A stretch of DNA of 5,716 nucleotides from Desulfurococcales archaeon (GTDB lineage: Archaea > Thermoproteota > Thermoprotei_A > Sulfolobales > Desulfurococcaceae): positions 1 to 5,716 of the forward strand of contig WAML01000081.1 in the NCBI GenBank assembly GCA_015522345.1. The letters are read 5' to 3'. Positions within the stretch are counted from its first letter, which is position 1, and each line of letters opens with the position of its first letter. The position numbers and the translations under genes are program-made. The notes below the pieces were generated by a model, which made no database searches, had not been told where the DNA came from, and saw nothing but the letters and a program-made list of their open reading frames with translations. This document shows, piece by piece, positions 4,873 to 5,716 of the stretch.

Positions 4873-5716
4873 CTACACACTATGTCTTTTATCTCCCATT
4901 CTAAACCCTGTTTTTAAGTTTAGCCTTCTCCTCAATATATATGGTACTTCAATAGGCGATTTAGCAATTACTACTCTACCACCTAACTCTATAATCTTAC
5001 TAGCTAATACCCGGTCATGATTTCTAGGAACAATTACATATAGTTTATGTCCTTTATTAATTATTTTCGCAACAGTAGCTAAGGGATCTCCTTCAACAGT
5101 CTGTTTCAAATCACTTATCAATACAATCCTAGACTTGCCTCTAACATACTTCAGCGCAGTATCAAGTGCTTTAGCTATATTAGTATATCCACTAAATCCT
5201 TTAACAAGAATAGTCTTGAGTAAATCCTTCAATAAACTGCGTTTCTTCCTACTAAGCGATACTATGCTAACGTCTTCTGAAAATAATACAATGTATTTAA
5301 TTAAGTAGACTAGTGTTGCAAGACTAGTTATAGCCCATAATGCATAGTTTTTCATAGAACCGCTAATATCTAGTACAGCTACAGTATCAGGTCTACGTAG
5401 CCTATACTCATACACTAGACTATAATTCAATCTAACAATATTGTATAAGCTATCCTTGATATCCAGTCTACCCCTTCTAACAAAAGTCCTTCTCTTAACT
5501 CCAATAGGTTTTCCAGCTCTATCAATAATAGTCTTTAAAGCTTTAACGCCAATCCTTAAAGCATTTTCTAAAATAAATTCATCGTACATCGAACTATATA
5601 GTTCACTAGCTCTTTCAACTATATACTCAGTTATAGAATGTAGTTCAACTACATCTAATTTATGAAGAAGCCTACTATACTGTCCGTGAACTAGAGCTTC
5701 ATAAACTGGTCTATAG
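4873..5716 (-). CDS. VWA-domain protein, CoxE-like (5' end beyond window)
   Basis: This is a von Willebrand factor A domain protein resembling the CoxE-like group; its cellular role is unknown. The frame stays open from the right edge (first full codon 5715-5713) to TAG at 4875-4873, about 280 residues. ATG 5589 is therefore an internal methionine rather than a proven start. The segment GRLDIKDSLYNIVRLNY followed by RRPDTVAVLDISGSM resembles the CoxE approach to the VWA fold. Counting from the methionine at 5589, the metal-site (MIDAS) residues are D74, S76 and S78 (DISGS, 5370-5356), T136 (SGYTNI) and D160 (LISDLKQ), all intact, so metal binding is likely. A Lys/Arg-rich segment, RLNLKTGFRMGDKRHSV, ends the protein. 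Family members often work with a MoxR-type AAA+ ATPase, so one could lie just upstream. It ends 28 nt before rps19 in the same direction and may be co-transcribed or carry the rps19 promoter. Confidence 0.85.
   Translation of the reverse strand, partial: YRPVYEALVHGQYSRLLHKLDVVELHSITEYIVERASELYSSMYDEFILENALRIGVKALKTIIDRAGKPIGVKRRTFVRRGRLDIKDSLYNIVRLNYSLVYEYRLRRPDTVAVLDISGSMKNYALWAITSLATLVYLIKYIVLFSEDVSIVSLSRKKRSLLKDLLKTILVKGFSGYTNIAKALDTALKYVRGKSRIVLISDLKQTVEGDPLATVAKIINKGHKLYVIVPRNHDRVLASKIIELGGRVVIAKSPIEVPYILRRRLNLKTGFRMGDKRHSV

Noticed and set aside
5281..5346. Hydrophobic stretch in the VWA protein resembling a membrane segment
   Set aside because: It directly follows the DISGS motif, where the first helix and next strand of a VWA fold are expected, and it is interrupted by a lysine. 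It is better explained as the domain core than as a transmembrane helix.
5441..5665. Plus-strand open frame opposite the start of the VWA gene
   Set aside because: The opposite strand encodes the VWA protein continuously through this interval with a recognisable domain, and this frame has no family resemblance.
1..5716. tRNA, rRNA, CRISPR, insertion sequence, long repeats or a terminator
   Set aside because: I saw no cloverleaf-like segment, spaced repeats, transposase-like frame or terminal inverted repeats. All gaps between genes are 28 nt or less, and the operon continues beyond the left edge, so no terminator is expected.

Overview
The window is a densely packed ribosomal-protein gene cluster of a hyperthermophilic archaeon, with every supported gene on the minus strand, so transcription runs from high to low coordinates. 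The domain is clear: S4e, the archaeal RNase P subunit Rnp1/P29, and archaeal-type versions of S17, S19, L22, L24 and zinc-binding S14. AT-rich coding with AGA/AGG arginine and ATA isoleucine codons, plus family variants such as S4e with an EYKWTV segment, points to Thermoproteota (Crenarchaeota), probably Desulfurococcales. That last step is inference from general resemblance, not from a database search.

In transcription order the genes are: a 5'-truncated CoxE-like von Willebrand factor A (VWA) protein (5716-4873), rps19, rpl22, rps3, rpl29, rnp1, rps17, rpl14, rpl24, rps4e, rpl5 and a 3'-truncated rps14 running off the left edge. From rps19 onward this is the classical archaeal S10/spc order. 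Gaps are at most 21 nt, and two junctions overlap (rps17/rpl14 by 8 nt, rps4e/rpl5 by 1 nt in TAATG). The longest gap in the window is the 28 nt between the VWA gene and rps19, so there is no sizeable non-coding stretch.

Together the genes supply small-subunit proteins (S19, S3, S17, S4e, S14), large-subunit proteins (L22, L29, L14, L24, L5) and one RNase P protein for tRNA 5' maturation. Starts are mostly preceded by GGTG/GGGGTGA-type Shine-Dalgarno motifs, often inside the end of the preceding gene. These motifs favour downstream starts for rpl5 (ATG at 720) and rpl24 (GTG at 1929) and support the GTG start of rps3.

The one non-canonical element is the VWA gene in the position just upstream of rps19 that rpl2 usually holds in archaea. 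It keeps all readable MIDAS metal-site residues, and its reading frame continues past the window edge. The rest is a well-conserved housekeeping operon, and I see no mobile element, CRISPR array, RNA gene or clearly new system.
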